Assembly (NCBI GenBank): GCA_963664255.1
Contig: OY760938.1
Span: forward strand, 1,364,001 to 1,428,000
Reading direction: 5' to 3'
Length of the DNA stretch: 64,000 nt
Source: G963663775 sp963664255
GTDB taxonomy: Bacteria > Bacillota > Clostridia > Oscillospirales > Butyricicoccaceae
Both the position numbers and the translations under genes were made by a program. Below the pieces are notes generated by a model. That model was not told the origin of the DNA. It saw only the letters and a list, made by a program, of their open reading frames with translations, and ran no database searches. Shown piece by piece: positions 42,918 to 52,071 of this stretch; the stretch's first letter is position 1, and every line of letters starts with the position of its first letter.

Positions 42918-43019
42918 TTAGAAGCTGTATTCATAACGACGAATAGGAGAAATAGGCATATCTTTTCCGCTATGCAGCGTTAAAACTCCTTGGAATACAC
43001 CAAGTGTTCCTGCATCATT
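42918..43019 (-). pseudogene. Possible gene remnant downstream of rsmG
   Basis: On the minus strand an open frame without a start codon reads NDAGTLGVFQGVLTLHSGKD then MPISPIRRYEYSF and stops. It is preceded by MGIDFLLGEEK in another frame, so a frameshift near 43020 may have broken a short gene. No ribosome-binding site is obvious. I do not recognise the product. It is a low-confidence call in an otherwise empty 180-base gap. Confidence 0.3.
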
Positions 43020-43088
43020 TTTCCTCGCCTAGTAAAAAATCTATACCCATTTCTCCCATTCTCGTTTATAAATACACGTTCTTATTTT

Positions 43089-43793
43089 TCAAAGAGGTGC
43101 AGTCGAAATTTTTCCAAAATGTCTGGGATATTTTTGAGGTGTTTCTCGCATCTTGCGAACAATGACGATTCTCTGTTGTATCTCTGTCAGCGGAATTGTA
43201 TATTCTTTGACCTCTTCAACCATGCCACCCAGCACCTGAATTGCATGCGTTGCTTCCTTTAGTTCTGCGTCACTGGATGTGCTTTTCATTGCTGCGAACA
43301 CTCCACCCACACGAATCAATGGCAACGACAATTCGCATAGTACATTCATACGTGCCACCGCACGCGAAGTCGCAATATCAAACACCTGGCGATTTGTCGT
43401 CGCAAATTCTTCCGCGCGCGCGTGAATAGCCTCAGCATTTGTTATTTGCAACGCCTCTATACAGGTTTGCAAAAAACGAATGCGCTTTCCCAAGCTATCT
43501 AGTAAGGTGACTTGTGTGTTAGGATATAATAACGCCGCTGGTACTCCCGGAAAACCTGCACCACACCCAACATCAATCATCGACTTTCCATCTAACTCCA
43601 AATGAGAAAGTGCCGCCGCGCAATCCAAAAAGTGCCGCTTTACAACCTCTTCTGGATTGACAACTGCCGTTAAGTTCATGACCTTGTTCGTTTCCAACAA
43701 CGCATCTGAAAACTGCAAAAATTGATTCACAGCTTGTGGATTTTGATAGCCCAAGTATCCTAACCCCTGCTCCAATAGCGCTCGTACCGTCAT
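43089..43793 (-). CDS. rsmG: 16S rRNA 7-methylguanosine methyltransferase
   Basis: A 234-residue SAM-dependent methyltransferase (GidB) that methylates G527 of 16S rRNA. The SAM-binding motif VGCGAGFPGVPAALLYP, the preceding LNLTAV-type stretch (MNLTAVVNPEEVVKRHFLDC) and the basic TSRAVARMNVLCE motif are intact. Its start overlaps the mnmG stop by 4 bases, so they are co-translated. Confidence 0.96.
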   Translation of the reverse strand: MTVRALLEQGLGYLGYQNPQAVNQFLQFSDALLETNKVMNLTAVVNPEEVVKRHFLDCAAALSHLELDGKSMIDVGCGAGFPGVPAALLYPNTQVTLLDSLGKRIRFLQTCIEALQITNAEAIHARAEEFATTNRQVFDIATSRAVARMNVLCELSLPLIRVGGVFAAMKSTSSDAELKEATHAIQVLGGMVEEVKEYTIPLTEIQQRIVIVRKMRETPQKYPRHFGKISTAPL

Positions 43794-45685
43794 CGTGCTT
43801 CCTCCTGTGCTTGCTTCACCCTTTGCTGTTCAATATAAATCATCAGTGCAGTCATATCCGCTGGACTAACCCCTGAAATGCGGCTGGCTTGTCCAAAGTT
43901 CACAGGGCGAATCGTATTTAACTTTTGCCGCGCTTCTAAACGAAGCGATGGAACTTCGTCATAGTTGATGGTTTCTGGCAATGCATAATGCTCCAATTTA
44001 CGGAACTGTTCTACATCTTTCTTTTGTCGCTCAATATATCCTGCATAAGATATGGATATTTCTACCTGTTCCCGGATTTCTTTGGATAATGCAGGACGGT
44101 CCACATCCAATATCGCCAAATCATCATAGCTCAATTCTGGTCGACGTAATAAATCCGACAGCTTTGCTCCAGATTTTAAGGGTGCACTCTGATGTGCCTT
44201 GAGAAATTGCTGTACCTCTTCTGTAGGTCCAATATTAAAACGTTGCAGCCGTGCAATTTCCGCATCTACCGCTGTATACTTTTTTGCAACCCGTTCTCCG
44301 CGCTCGGGTGTGTTCAATCCAATCCGTACACCAATAGGAACCAACCGCTGATCGGCATTGTCCTGACGCAGCAATAATCGATATTCTGACCGCGATGTCA
44401 TCATACGATATGGTTCATGGGTTCCGCGCGTCACCAAATCATCTACCAAGGTTCCAATGTATCCATCTGCCCGGTCGAGCAATAATGGCGCCTCTCCTAA
44501 AATCTTGAGTGCTGCATTGATGCCTGCAATCAATCCTTGTGCTGCCGCTTCTTCATATCCAGAAGAGCCACAAAATTGTCCTGCACCATACAATCCCGCT
44601 ACTTTTTTGGTTTCTAACGTTGGTCGAAGCTCTAGAGGGTCAATCAAATCGTATTCAATGGCATATGCAGGGCGCATGATTTCTGCACGCTCCATGCCCT
44701 TGACCGATTGCAGCATTCTCTGCTGCACGTCTTCCGGCATGGATGACGAAAATCCCTGCAAATAAATTTCTTCCGTATCCAAACCCATAGGCTCTACAAA
44801 TAACTGATGGCGTGGCTTTTCAGCAAAACGCACAATTTTATCTTCAATAGATGGGCAATATCGTGGACCAATTCCTTCTATTTTGCCGGAGTAAATTGGT
44901 GAGCGATGTAGGTTTTCTCGAATCACCGTATGTGTTTTTTCCGTAGTATACGTTAAATAACAGACGCATTGGTTTTTAGGCGGTGTCTTGGTTTCAAAGG
45001 AAAACGGAATGACATCCGCTTCACCTTCCTGCACTTCCAACTCTGTAAAATCAATCGAGCGACGATTGATGCGCATAGGTGTGCCGGTTTTAAACCGCAA
45101 TAGTTCTAGTCCGAGATTGCGCAGACAATCTGTCAAGCCTTGTGCCGCAGCCATGCCATCTGGACCGCCTTCGCGGAAATGATCCCCAATAATAATTCTT
45201 CCACCCAAATATGTGCCCGAACAAATAATCGCTGCGCGCACCTGATATACGGCTTCCATATCGGTTTCCACCGCGCAAACTGCACCATCTTTTGTATGGA
45301 TGTTGGTAATCTGCGCCTGTATCAAATACAGATTTTCCTGCTTCTCTAAGGTGTGCTTCATATAGCTGCGATACGCCATGCGGTCTGCCTGCGCACGCAA
45401 AGAGTGCACGGCAGGTCCTTTTCCACGATTGAGCATGCGATATTGAATGCACGCCGCATCGGCTGCACGCGCCATCTCGCCACCCAATGCATCAATTTCG
45501 CGTACCAAATGCCCTTTTGCCGTTCCTCCAATCGCAGGATTGCAGGGCATATTCCCTACGGCATCTAAATTGATTGTAAAACAAACGGTTTGTAATCCTT
45601 TCCTTGCACATGCCAACGCTGCCTCAATCCCCGCATGACCCGCGCCAATCACCGCCACATCATAGCTTCCTGCATTCCACTGCAA
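43790..45685 (-). CDS. mnmG: tRNA uridine-34 modification enzyme MnmG
   Basis: A 631-residue FAD protein of normal length. The N-terminal dinucleotide fold VIGAGHAGIEAALACARKG, the CNPAIGGTAKGHLVREIDALGG motif region, FETKTP and the C-terminal YAGYIERQKKDVEQFRKLE helical domain are intact. It works with MnmE to install carboxymethylaminomethyl groups at U34 of tRNAs. The start is a TTG at 45685 with GGAGG 8 bases upstream; there is no better start in frame. Confidence 0.97.
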   Translation of the reverse strand: MQWNAGSYDVAVIGAGHAGIEAALACARKGLQTVCFTINLDAVGNMPCNPAIGGTAKGHLVREIDALGGEMARAADAACIQYRMLNRGKGPAVHSLRAQADRMAYRSYMKHTLEKQENLYLIQAQITNIHTKDGAVCAVETDMEAVYQVRAAIICSGTYLGGRIIIGDHFREGGPDGMAAAQGLTDCLRNLGLELLRFKTGTPMRINRRSIDFTELEVQEGEADVIPFSFETKTPPKNQCVCYLTYTTEKTHTVIRENLHRSPIYSGKIEGIGPRYCPSIEDKIVRFAEKPRHQLFVEPMGLDTEEIYLQGFSSSMPEDVQQRMLQSVKGMERAEIMRPAYAIEYDLIDPLELRPTLETKKVAGLYGAGQFCGSSGYEEAAAQGLIAGINAALKILGEAPLLLDRADGYIGTLVDDLVTRGTHEPYRMMTSRSEYRLLLRQDNADQRLVPIGVRIGLNTPERGERVAKKYTAVDAEIARLQRFNIGPTEEVQQFLKAHQSAPLKSGAKLSDLLRRPELSYDDLAILDVDRPALSKEIREQVEISISYAGYIERQKKDVEQFRKLEHYALPETINYDEVPSLRLEARQKLNTIRPVNFGQASRISGVSPADMTALMIYIEQQRVKQAQEEAR

Positions 45686-45771
45686 TGGTGTTTCCTCCTA
45701 TTCTATTCCTTCGATGTATCCCATTTTTCTTTCCACAATTTCAAAGACCCTGTTGATAACCCTGTGTAAAC

Positions 45772-45867
45772 TGTGTATAACTTCTTTCAATACCCTATGA
45801 TTTATAGCAATATGTATTTTCTAGATGAAATATTACACATTGCTAGTACATTTTCTTTTTATCCACA
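45772..45867. promoter_or_regulatory. DnaA-box pair in the mnmG-mnmE spacer
   Basis: TGTGTATAA (45772-45780, reverse of the consensus TTATNCACA) and TTATCCACA (45859-45867) lie in an AT-rich 210-base gap. Weaker boxes (CTTTCCACA near 45728, TGTGGAAGA at 45871) flank them. Confidence 0.6.
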
Positions 45868-45896
45868 CCCTGTGGAAGATTTCGCAATATAGAACG

Positions 45897-45922
45897 GAAA
45901 CCGGAGCATATGCTCCGGTTTC
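45897..45922. terminator. Perfect 26-bp palindrome after mnmE
   Basis: gaaaccggagcat followed by its exact reverse complement, starting 13 bases after the mnmE stop. No T-run follows, so it may be a weak terminator or a 3'-end hairpin. Confidence 0.6.
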
Positions 45923-45934
45923 TCCTTGTGTTCA

Positions 45935-47299
45935 TCATTTCCCGACACAGAAATTTTCAAAAATTTTATTGATAACTTCCTCTGTCACGCTTTGTCCTGT
46001 TACTTCACCCAGCGCAGTAATCGCACCCTCTGCATCCATCACCACAGCATCTGGGGTCATACCCGACTGTGCTGCAAACAATGCTTCTTCGCAGCGTTCT
46101 GCGGCACGTGCCAATGCGGCTGCCTGCCGTGCGCTGGTGATCAAACCGCCATCATATGCCGCACCATCCAAGCCGATGATTTGCAAAATCAAATCGCTCA
46201 ATTCCTGCAGTCCGCTTCCCTGTTTCGCGCTAATTGGAATAACGGTGTGGAAATGCTTTTCAATGGTTTCAATATCCAAATGATGCGGCAAATCACTTTT
46301 ATTAATCAATGCAATCGCACGCCTTCCATGGCTGCGCGCAATTACCATTAAATCCTCATCCGATAGCGTGGTAGAGCCGTCAAACACAGCAAGAATCATT
46401 GCAGCATCATTTGCCTGATGCAAGGCACGCTCGATTCCAATTTTCTCAACAGGGTCATCCGTATCACGCAATCCAGCCGTATCTTGTATCCTTAAAATGA
46501 CCGGTCCTATCCGAATGGATTCTTCTATGACATCGCGTGTGGTACCAGGGGTGTCGGTTACAATGGCACGATCAACCCCTGCCATTGCATTCAGCAGCGA
46601 ACTTTTTCCCGCATTGGGTCTTCCCAAAATCACACAAGGAATGCCTTCTGCTAAAATGCGTCCCCGCTCATAGCTTTCTGCCAATGCGTATAAGGTGCTG
46701 GTTGCTTTGTGTAAAATTTCTTGTGCTTCTTCAAATAAAAAATGGTCAATCTCTTCATCCGGAAAATCCACAACCGCATGAAAGTGCGCCACCATTTCCA
46801 GCAGACGGTCGCGAATTTCACGCACAGCGCTTCCGGTTGTGCCGCGCACCTGCGCAACTGCATTTTGTGCCGCCTGCACCGTCTGCGCAGAAATCAATTT
46901 CTGTACAGCTTCTGCACCGGAAAGGTCCATTTTTCCATTGATAAACGCACGCTTTGTAAATTCTCCTGGCAACGCCTGCCGTGCCCCATGCCGAAACAAT
47001 ACAAAGAGAATTTCGCTCAAGATTGCCGGCGCTCCATGGCATTGCAATTCTGCCATGGATTCTCCGGTATACGAATGCGGTGCCCGCATAATCACTGCCA
47101 AACAGCTATCCAGAACCGCGCCGCCCCTCGCTTGAATCGTGCCATAAATCAATTTATGAGAAGGTGCATCCAAAAGACCTTTTCCTGCAGTAGGATGGAA
47201 AATTTCAGAGACGATTTCAATCGCGCGGTCGCCGGAGATACGGATCACTCCAATGGGTCCTCCCGGAGCGGTTGCAATCGCAGCGATGGTATCACTCAT
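45935..47299 (-). CDS. mnmE: tRNA modification GTPase MnmE
   Basis: A 454-residue protein. The N-terminal folate-binding domain (IAAIATAPGGPIGVIRISG), the embedded G domain with G1 GRPNAGKSSLL, G3 DTAGL and G4 NKSD, and the C-terminal cysteine motif CVGK are all present. It is partner of MnmG in U34 modification. It lies 19 bases downstream of jag in the rnpA-to-mnmE run. Confidence 0.97.
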   Translation of the reverse strand: MSDTIAAIATAPGGPIGVIRISGDRAIEIVSEIFHPTAGKGLLDAPSHKLIYGTIQARGGAVLDSCLAVIMRAPHSYTGESMAELQCHGAPAILSEILFVLFRHGARQALPGEFTKRAFINGKMDLSGAEAVQKLISAQTVQAAQNAVAQVRGTTGSAVREIRDRLLEMVAHFHAVVDFPDEEIDHFLFEEAQEILHKATSTLYALAESYERGRILAEGIPCVILGRPNAGKSSLLNAMAGVDRAIVTDTPGTTRDVIEESIRIGPVILRIQDTAGLRDTDDPVEKIGIERALHQANDAAMILAVFDGSTTLSDEDLMVIARSHGRRAIALINKSDLPHHLDIETIEKHFHTVIPISAKQGSGLQELSDLILQIIGLDGAAYDGGLITSARQAAALARAAERCEEALFAAQSGMTPDAVVMDAEGAITALGEVTGQSVTEEVINKIFENFCVGK

Positions 47300-47318
47300 T
47301 TCTTAGAACCTCCTCCAG

Positions 47319-48155
47319 TCATCGACCACGCCCACCACGCCGTACACCATTGCGGTTTCCCGCAGCATTGGCATGGCTCGCACCCTCTGGCGCAATGACG
47401 ACGCGACGACCAGGTTCTGTACCAGTCGAATATGTTGTGACACCTTTATACTCCTGCAATGTGGAATGAATCACGCGTCTTTCATACGGATTCATGGGTT
47501 CCAATGCCATGCTTTTATGATACCGAATGACCTTTGCTGCCATTTTATTGGCCAACCGCGCCAAGCTTTCTGCACGCTTTGCCCGATAACCCTCTGTATC
47601 TACAGAAACACGTGTATGTTCCTCTGCAACATGATTTGCAACCAAAGTGGTCAAATACTGAATGGCATCCAGTGTATCCCCTCTACGTCCAATCACCATC
47701 CCCATATTAGGTCCGACAATATCAATGCGCAAATGGTCCTCTTCACTGGAATCTAACACAACCGCATTTCCATCAACGCCCAGTTTATCCAACAGTCCAT
47801 CGATAAACTGAACCGCTTGCTTGCCTACGGCGCTGAGCTGCTCCTCGGGCAGCGGCTGCCCCGGCATATATGCAGGACGTTCTTCTGCAACGGTTGCCTT
47901 CGGCTCCGCTTCGGTGGCATGATCCACTGGTTTTGCCTCGATTTTCGGTTCTGCTTTTTTATTCTCTGATGGTGCTTCCGCTATCTCATAAGTAACGCGT
48001 ACACGTGCAGGGGCAGCACCAATGCCGAGGAAGCCCTTTTTTCCATTATCCAGCACTTCTACCGATACTTCATCACGGTCAAGCTGTAACTGTTCCAATG
48101 CGACTGCAATAGCAGCGTCTATGGTTACACCCTGCGTTTCAATGCTTTTTGTCAT
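47319..48155 (-). CDS. jag: RNA-binding protein Jag (KhpB)
   Basis: A 278-residue protein with a Jag-N domain (residues 1-52, GVTIDAAIAVALEQL, GFLGIGAAPARVRV), a variable Glu/Pro/Ala linker (about 55-100), a KH-like domain (GMVIGRRGDTLDAIQYL) and an R3H domain (MNPYERRVIHSTLQE). It binds RNA and influences envelope growth in other Firmicutes. The start at 48155 has GGGGGG upstream; longer frames overlap yidC. Confidence 0.95.
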   Translation of the reverse strand: MTKSIETQGVTIDAAIAVALEQLQLDRDEVSVEVLDNGKKGFLGIGAAPARVRVTYEIAEAPSENKKAEPKIEAKPVDHATEAEPKATVAEERPAYMPGQPLPEEQLSAVGKQAVQFIDGLLDKLGVDGNAVVLDSSEEDHLRIDIVGPNMGMVIGRRGDTLDAIQYLTTLVANHVAEEHTRVSVDTEGYRAKRAESLARLANKMAAKVIRYHKSMALEPMNPYERRVIHSTLQEYKGVTTYSTGTEPGRRVVIAPEGASHANAAGNRNGVRRGGRGR

Positions 48156-48171
48156 CTTGGAATCCCCCCTC

Positions 48172-49176
48172 TTACTTCTTTTTGTTGGATTTTTTTCGGA
48201 CAGCACCTGTATTCGATGCCGCATTTTGCTCTGCGTTTTCTCGAATTTTTGCCTCGTGTGCTGCTCGCTTTTCCTTTTTTTCCAATTCTTTCTTTTCAAT
48301 ATCAGATAAAATCGGATGGCGTTTATTCAGAATAACGGTTAAAATTTTCTCCTGTATCATCATCAGAATATTGCGGATGACCCAATATACGCCAATGGAG
48401 CCCGGAAAAATAAAACCAAAATAAACGCTAATCAGCGGCATGAGATACATCATGCTTTTCATCTGATTTTGCGCCTGAGATGCTTGTGCACCTTGGTTTT
48501 TCTGCATCTGGTAGCTGGATAAAAAAGCCGTAGCACCCGATAAAATGGGCAAAATCCAAATCACGCTCGGATGGGTAAAGCTTGGTGTTTGAGACAAATC
48601 CAACCCAAAAAAGTTGAAATTGATGGGCATAAGATAGTTTTTAATATCCTCTGCAAGGTTTAAAATATCAGATGGAAATTGTCCTGCAGTATTCAAAAAC
48701 TGATTGAGCCCTTGTGCAATATCCAATTCATAGCCTGCACTTTTGCTGGCAACCTGCGCTACATCAATGCCAACTTTTTGCCCCAGCAGCGCAATAGAAT
48801 CGCTGGATAGTCCCAGCATGAAGGTCAGCGGCTTTTGTACCGCATAGTAAAGTCCCATGATGATTGGAAATTGGATGAAGGTCGGCAAACACCCCCCCAT
48901 GGGGCTGACACCTTCCTTTTCATACAATTTCTGAATTTCTTCGTTCAGACGTACTTTATTGCCTGCATATTGCTTTTGAATTTCCTGCATTTTGCCCTGT
49001 ACTGCAGTCATCTTCCGCATACTTTTTTTCGTTTTATATCCGATTGGAAGTAAAATAATCTGCGCCAACAATGCAAATAAAATCACCGCCATTCCGTAAG
49101 ACTGCACCCAATCATAAATCATCATCAAGAGCAAGCCAAACGGTCTTACAATTACTATGCCAAATAAATCGGCCAT
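48172..49176 (-). CDS. yidC: Membrane protein insertase YidC
   Basis: A 334-residue Oxa1/YidC-type insertase with five membrane helices (PFGLLLMMIYDWV, MAVILFALLAQIILLPIGYK, PTFIQFPIIMGLYYAV, VIWILPILSGATAFL, MYLMPLISVYFGFIFPGSIG). The cytoplasmic hairpin loop (MRKMTAVQGKMQEIQKQYAG) and basic C-terminal tail that contact ribosomes are present. GGAGG fixes the start at 49176. There is no lipobox, unlike Bacillus SpoIIIJ. Confidence 0.96.
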   Translation of the reverse strand: MADLFGIVIVRPFGLLLMMIYDWVQSYGMAVILFALLAQIILLPIGYKTKKSMRKMTAVQGKMQEIQKQYAGNKVRLNEEIQKLYEKEGVSPMGGCLPTFIQFPIIMGLYYAVQKPLTFMLGLSSDSIALLGQKVGIDVAQVASKSAGYELDIAQGLNQFLNTAGQFPSDILNLAEDIKNYLMPINFNFFGLDLSQTPSFTHPSVIWILPILSGATAFLSSYQMQKNQGAQASQAQNQMKSMMYLMPLISVYFGFIFPGSIGVYWVIRNILMMIQEKILTVILNKRHPILSDIEKKELEKKEKRAAHEAKIRENAEQNAASNTGAVRKKSNKKK

Positions 49177-49235
49177 AACGTCCTCCAAAAATAAACTTTT
49201 TTACCCGTCTCCTGTGCTGTTTTGCGGCTTTATTC

Positions 49236-49448
49236 TCAGGGGACCGGGTCATATGGGTCACGATGAGAAAACGGATGACAGCGCAGCAGCCGCCGCGCGG
49301 CAAGAAATCCGCCCTTCCACACGCCATATTTTTCAATCGCCTCCACAGCATATTGTGAACACGTCGGAATATAGCGGCATCTTGGCGTAATATAGGGAGA
49401 AATCGCTTTTTGGTATAACCAAATGCAACCCAATAGTAGTTTTTTCAT
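49236..49448 (-). CDS. yidD: Membrane protein insertion efficiency factor YidD
   Basis: A 70-residue protein with the family signature: LYQKAISPY, CRYIPTCSQYAVEAIEKYG and GGFLAARRLLRCHPF. It lies between rnpA (3 bases) and yidC (59 bases), its conserved place, and is thought to assist YidC-dependent insertion. Confidence 0.95.
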   Translation of the reverse strand: MKKLLLGCIWLYQKAISPYITPRCRYIPTCSQYAVEAIEKYGVWKGGFLAARRLLRCHPFSHRDPYDPVP

Positions 49449-49451
49449 ACC

Positions 49452-49805
49452 TTATTCTTGCGCATTGGCTTTGCGAAACAAACCCAGTTCTTTTGCGGCG
49501 CGACACAATGCCTTTTCCGCATCTTTACATTTTGCATCGGTCAGTCGCCCTCTTGCCACCAACACAATGTCATATCCGCACAGCAGTTGGTCTTCCTGCA
49601 GGCGATAGGACTCTCTCAATAACCGTTTCGCGCGATTGCGCACAACGGCACTGCCTAATTTCGTGCTCACTGTGATTCCCAAACGATTATAGGCTCTGCG
49701 ATTTTTGGAAATGTACATCACCAAATATGCGGTGGCAAAATTTTTGCCACGATAATATAAACGTTTGAAATCACGATTTTCCTTCATTGAAAAAGTTTGT
49801 TTCAT
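49452..49805 (-). CDS. rnpA: Ribonuclease P protein component
   Basis: A 117-residue basic protein with the RNR signature region VVRNRAKRLLRESYR and the N-terminal ENRDFKRLYYRGK. It is the protein subunit of RNase P. GGAGCG precedes the ATG. It is 330 bases downstream of rpmH with a terminator between, so it has a promoter of its own or is reached by read-through. Confidence 0.95.
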   Translation of the reverse strand: MKQTFSMKENRDFKRLYYRGKNFATAYLVMYISKNRRAYNRLGITVSTKLGSAVVRNRAKRLLRESYRLQEDQLLCGYDIVLVARGRLTDAKCKDAEKALCRAAKELGLFRKANAQE

Positions 49806-49841
49806 CGTTTTTCGCTCCTTAAATTAAGCGAAGCATCTTCC

Positions 49842-49894
49842 GGCATATCCCCATGGCATCTAGGTGCCTCGCATAGATACCCTATGGTTATGCC
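49842..49894 (-). promoter_or_regulatory. Folded leader segment upstream of rnpA
   Basis: ggcata (49842-49847) pairs with tatgcc (49889-49894), enclosing further pairings (ggca/tgcc around 49853-49867). Two more inverted repeats follow to the right (ctttg/caaag around 49916-49938 and ttcatcaa/ttgatgaa around 49949-49969). No gene fits the 49806-50045 stretch. A structured leader or small RNA is possible. Confidence 0.3.
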
Positions 49895-50044
49895 TGCTAT
49901 GACACAAAATGAAAGCTTTGTTTCAAAAAAACAAAGGTCATAGCCTATTCATCAACAGATTTGATGAACTAAAATGATAAATTGCTGAGAAAATAGGTTT
50001 GCAGGATTGCCGTTGTGCATATAGGTTCTAAAACACACGGAAAG

Positions 50045-50077
50045 AAAAAAATGGACCGCTTGCCGCGATCCATTTTA
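50045..50077 (-). terminator. Terminator of rpmH
   Basis: Minus strand aaaatggatcgc / gcggtccatttt with a following T-run. Confidence 0.85.
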
Positions 50078-50135
50078 TCACTGCGCTCCAATCATCTGCA
50101 TTCTGGACACACAACACGCATCCAGCAGATTTCTT

Positions 50136-50270
50136 TTAGTGCGACAGGCGTGCTCTGCCCTTCGCGCGGCGGCTAGCAAGTACCTTTCTGCCATTCGCAG
50201 TAGACATTCTCTTACGAAAACCATGAACCTTTGCGCGATGACGCTTCTTCGGCTGATATGTTCTCCACAT
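50136..50270 (-). CDS. rpmH: Ribosomal protein bL34
   Basis: A 44-residue, highly basic protein, MWRTYQPKKRHRAKVHGFRK at its start and ASRRAKGRARLSH at its end, exactly the bL34 pattern and length. GGAGG precedes the ATG at 50270; the longer frame to 50330 is not needed. It marks the left boundary of the origin. Confidence 0.98.
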   Translation of the reverse strand: MWRTYQPKKRHRAKVHGFRKRMSTANGRKVLASRRAKGRARLSH

Positions 50271-50394
50271 TGTATACGCACCTCCATTCCTGTTATAAGT
50301 GAAATCGGGCACCGGCACGGGTCCGATCATTTTGATTGGCTCAAACCCTCGGGCGCATGCCGCTGCCCGTCCGTTACACTCTGAATCAGCATTT

Positions 50395-50424
50395 ATTATA
50401 CAAGAATTGTTCTGCCTTTGTCAA
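50395..50424 (-). promoter_or_regulatory. Consensus SigA promoter of rpmH
   Basis: Minus strand TTGACA (50424-50419), 18-bp spacer, TATAAT (50400-50395). The leader to rpmH contains a gggc/gccc hairpin. Confidence 0.85.
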
Positions 50425-50443
50425 GCATTTCTTATGGAATTAC

Positions 50444-50480
50444 GCACAGTTTTATCCACAGTGTGTGGATAAAACTGTGC
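50444..50480. promoter_or_regulatory. Inverted DnaA-box pair upstream of dnaA
   Basis: A perfect 17-bp-arm palindrome with a 3-base centre. Each arm holds an exact DnaA box: TTATCCACA (50452-50460) and TGTGGATAA (50464-50472). Confidence 0.85.
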
Positions 50481-50539
50481 GTCTGTTTTTTTCTCCTGCT
50501 TACCCAATAGATACATCCGCCGAAATCTGCCTGCATCCC

Positions 50540-50568
50540 TTGCCGTCCGACAGGTTTCGTGCTATTAT
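50540..50568 (+). promoter_or_regulatory. Promoter of dnaA
   Basis: TTGCCG (50540-50545), 17-bp spacer, TATTAT (50563-50568) with an extended TGC. Confidence 0.75.
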
Positions 50569-50610
50569 GTATATTGATAAATAGTCTTTTATGCTAAAGG
50601 GGGGAGTATC

Positions 50611-51906
50611 TTGAGTTCTTCCAACAATATTCTGCAAATGGCATTGCAGCAAATGGAACGAACGATTAATCCAGTGACACTCACAGCTTGGTTCGATGAC
50701 GCTTCTGTGGTACAGTTTTCAGGAAATCAACTCACATTACACGTGCCCAACGATTTCAAAAAAGAAATCATTGAAGGTCGATTCATTGAACCGCTTACCG
50801 ATGCACTGCATAAATTATTGGATACCGAAATACAGGTTATCATTACAACAGGGGAAATGGACCAGTCTGCAGGCATCACCTATGGACTATCGTCTGATAA
50901 CGCGTATACGTTTGATAAGTTTATCGTTGGCAACTCCAATAAATTTGCTCATGCAGCTGCACTGGCTGTTGCAAAACAGCCAGCGGAAGCCTATAACCCT
51001 CTTTTCATTTATGGGCAATCCGGATTGGGAAAAACCCACCTTTTATATGCCATTGCTGCCATGATTCGGCAAACACATGCCTCATATCGCATTATTTATG
51101 TCAAGGGGGAAGATTTTACAAACGAACTTGTCAGTGCGATTCAAGAAGGAGATGTGCAAAATTTTCGTGCAAAATACCGCATGGCAGATTTGCTACTCAT
51201 TGATGATATTCAATTCATTGCAGGCAAGGAACGCACACAAGAAGAATTTTTCCATACATTTAATGCGCTTTATGAAGCAAAAAAGCAAATTGTACTCACC
51301 TCTGACCGACCTCCAAAGGAAATCAACACCTTAGAGGACCGCATGAAAACGCGCTTTGAATGGGGGCTTTTGGCAGATATCCAACCGCCCGATTATGAAA
51401 CCCGTATGGCGATTATCCAAGCAAAAGCCAAAGACCTCGGCATTCAACTGCCAAGCGATGTCGTTCATATCATTGCCGAAACGCTACATTCAAATGTCCG
51501 TCAGCTGGAAGGCACTGTGAAAAAAATCCGCGCCATGCACGACCTGTTAGGACAAAATATCAACGTCGATCTTGCCATGCGCGCGATTGAAGAGGTGCGC
51601 GGCTCGGATGCCAGCCGTATCCCAACACCCCCTAAAATATTGCAGGCAGTTGCCAATTATTACAGCATCCCGGTTGAACAAATTGTTGGCAACCGCCGTT
51701 CCAAAGACACCGTGCAGCCCCGACAGGTTTCGATGTATCTCGTGCGGGAAATGACCAATTATTCCCTACCTGAAATCGGAAAGGTCTTTTCCAGGGACCA
51801 CTCTACCGTGCTGCACGCCATCAACAAAATCGAAGACGAACGAAAAAACTCTGCCGATATGGACAATCTGTTGAAGACCCTCATCAACAGTATCAACGCA
51901 GATTAG
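50611..51906 (+). CDS. dnaA: Chromosomal replication initiator DnaA
   Basis: A 431-residue DnaA, slightly shorter than most. Domain I (residues 1-75), a short domain II, the AAA+ domain (Walker A GQSGLGKTHLL, Walker B LLLIDDIQF, YTFDKFIVGNSNKFAHAAA) and domain IV (SRDHSTVLHAINKIE, the DnaA-box-reading helix) are present. The TTG start follows GGGGGGAG. It has a good promoter, and the DnaA-box palindrome about 60 bases upstream of that promoter suggests autoregulation. DnaA boxes and the unwinding tract follow it. Confidence 0.98.
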   Translation: MSSSNNILQMALQQMERTINPVTLTAWFDDASVVQFSGNQLTLHVPNDFKKEIIEGRFIEPLTDALHKLLDTEIQVIITTGEMDQSAGITYGLSSDNAYTFDKFIVGNSNKFAHAAALAVAKQPAEAYNPLFIYGQSGLGKTHLLYAIAAMIRQTHASYRIIYVKGEDFTNELVSAIQEGDVQNFRAKYRMADLLLIDDIQFIAGKERTQEEFFHTFNALYEAKKQIVLTSDRPPKEINTLEDRMKTRFEWGLLADIQPPDYETRMAIIQAKAKDLGIQLPSDVVHIIAETLHSNVRQLEGTVKKIRAMHDLLGQNINVDLAMRAIEEVRGSDASRIPTPPKILQAVANYYSIPVEQIVGNRRSKDTVQPRQVSMYLVREMTNYSLPEIGKVFSRDHSTVLHAINKIEDERKNSADMDNLLKTLINSINAD

Positions 51907-52071
51907 ACCAAAAAACTTATACACAGGTGCTGTGGATTGTGGAAACCTTTTCTGTGGATAAATTCTTGTCAACAATCTTCTCCATTTCCCTGCACCGTTC
52001 GTCCACAAGTGCCTTTGGAAGCTACAAGCCTTGTGACATAAAGCTTGTACACACTTTTCCACAGCTTCCAC

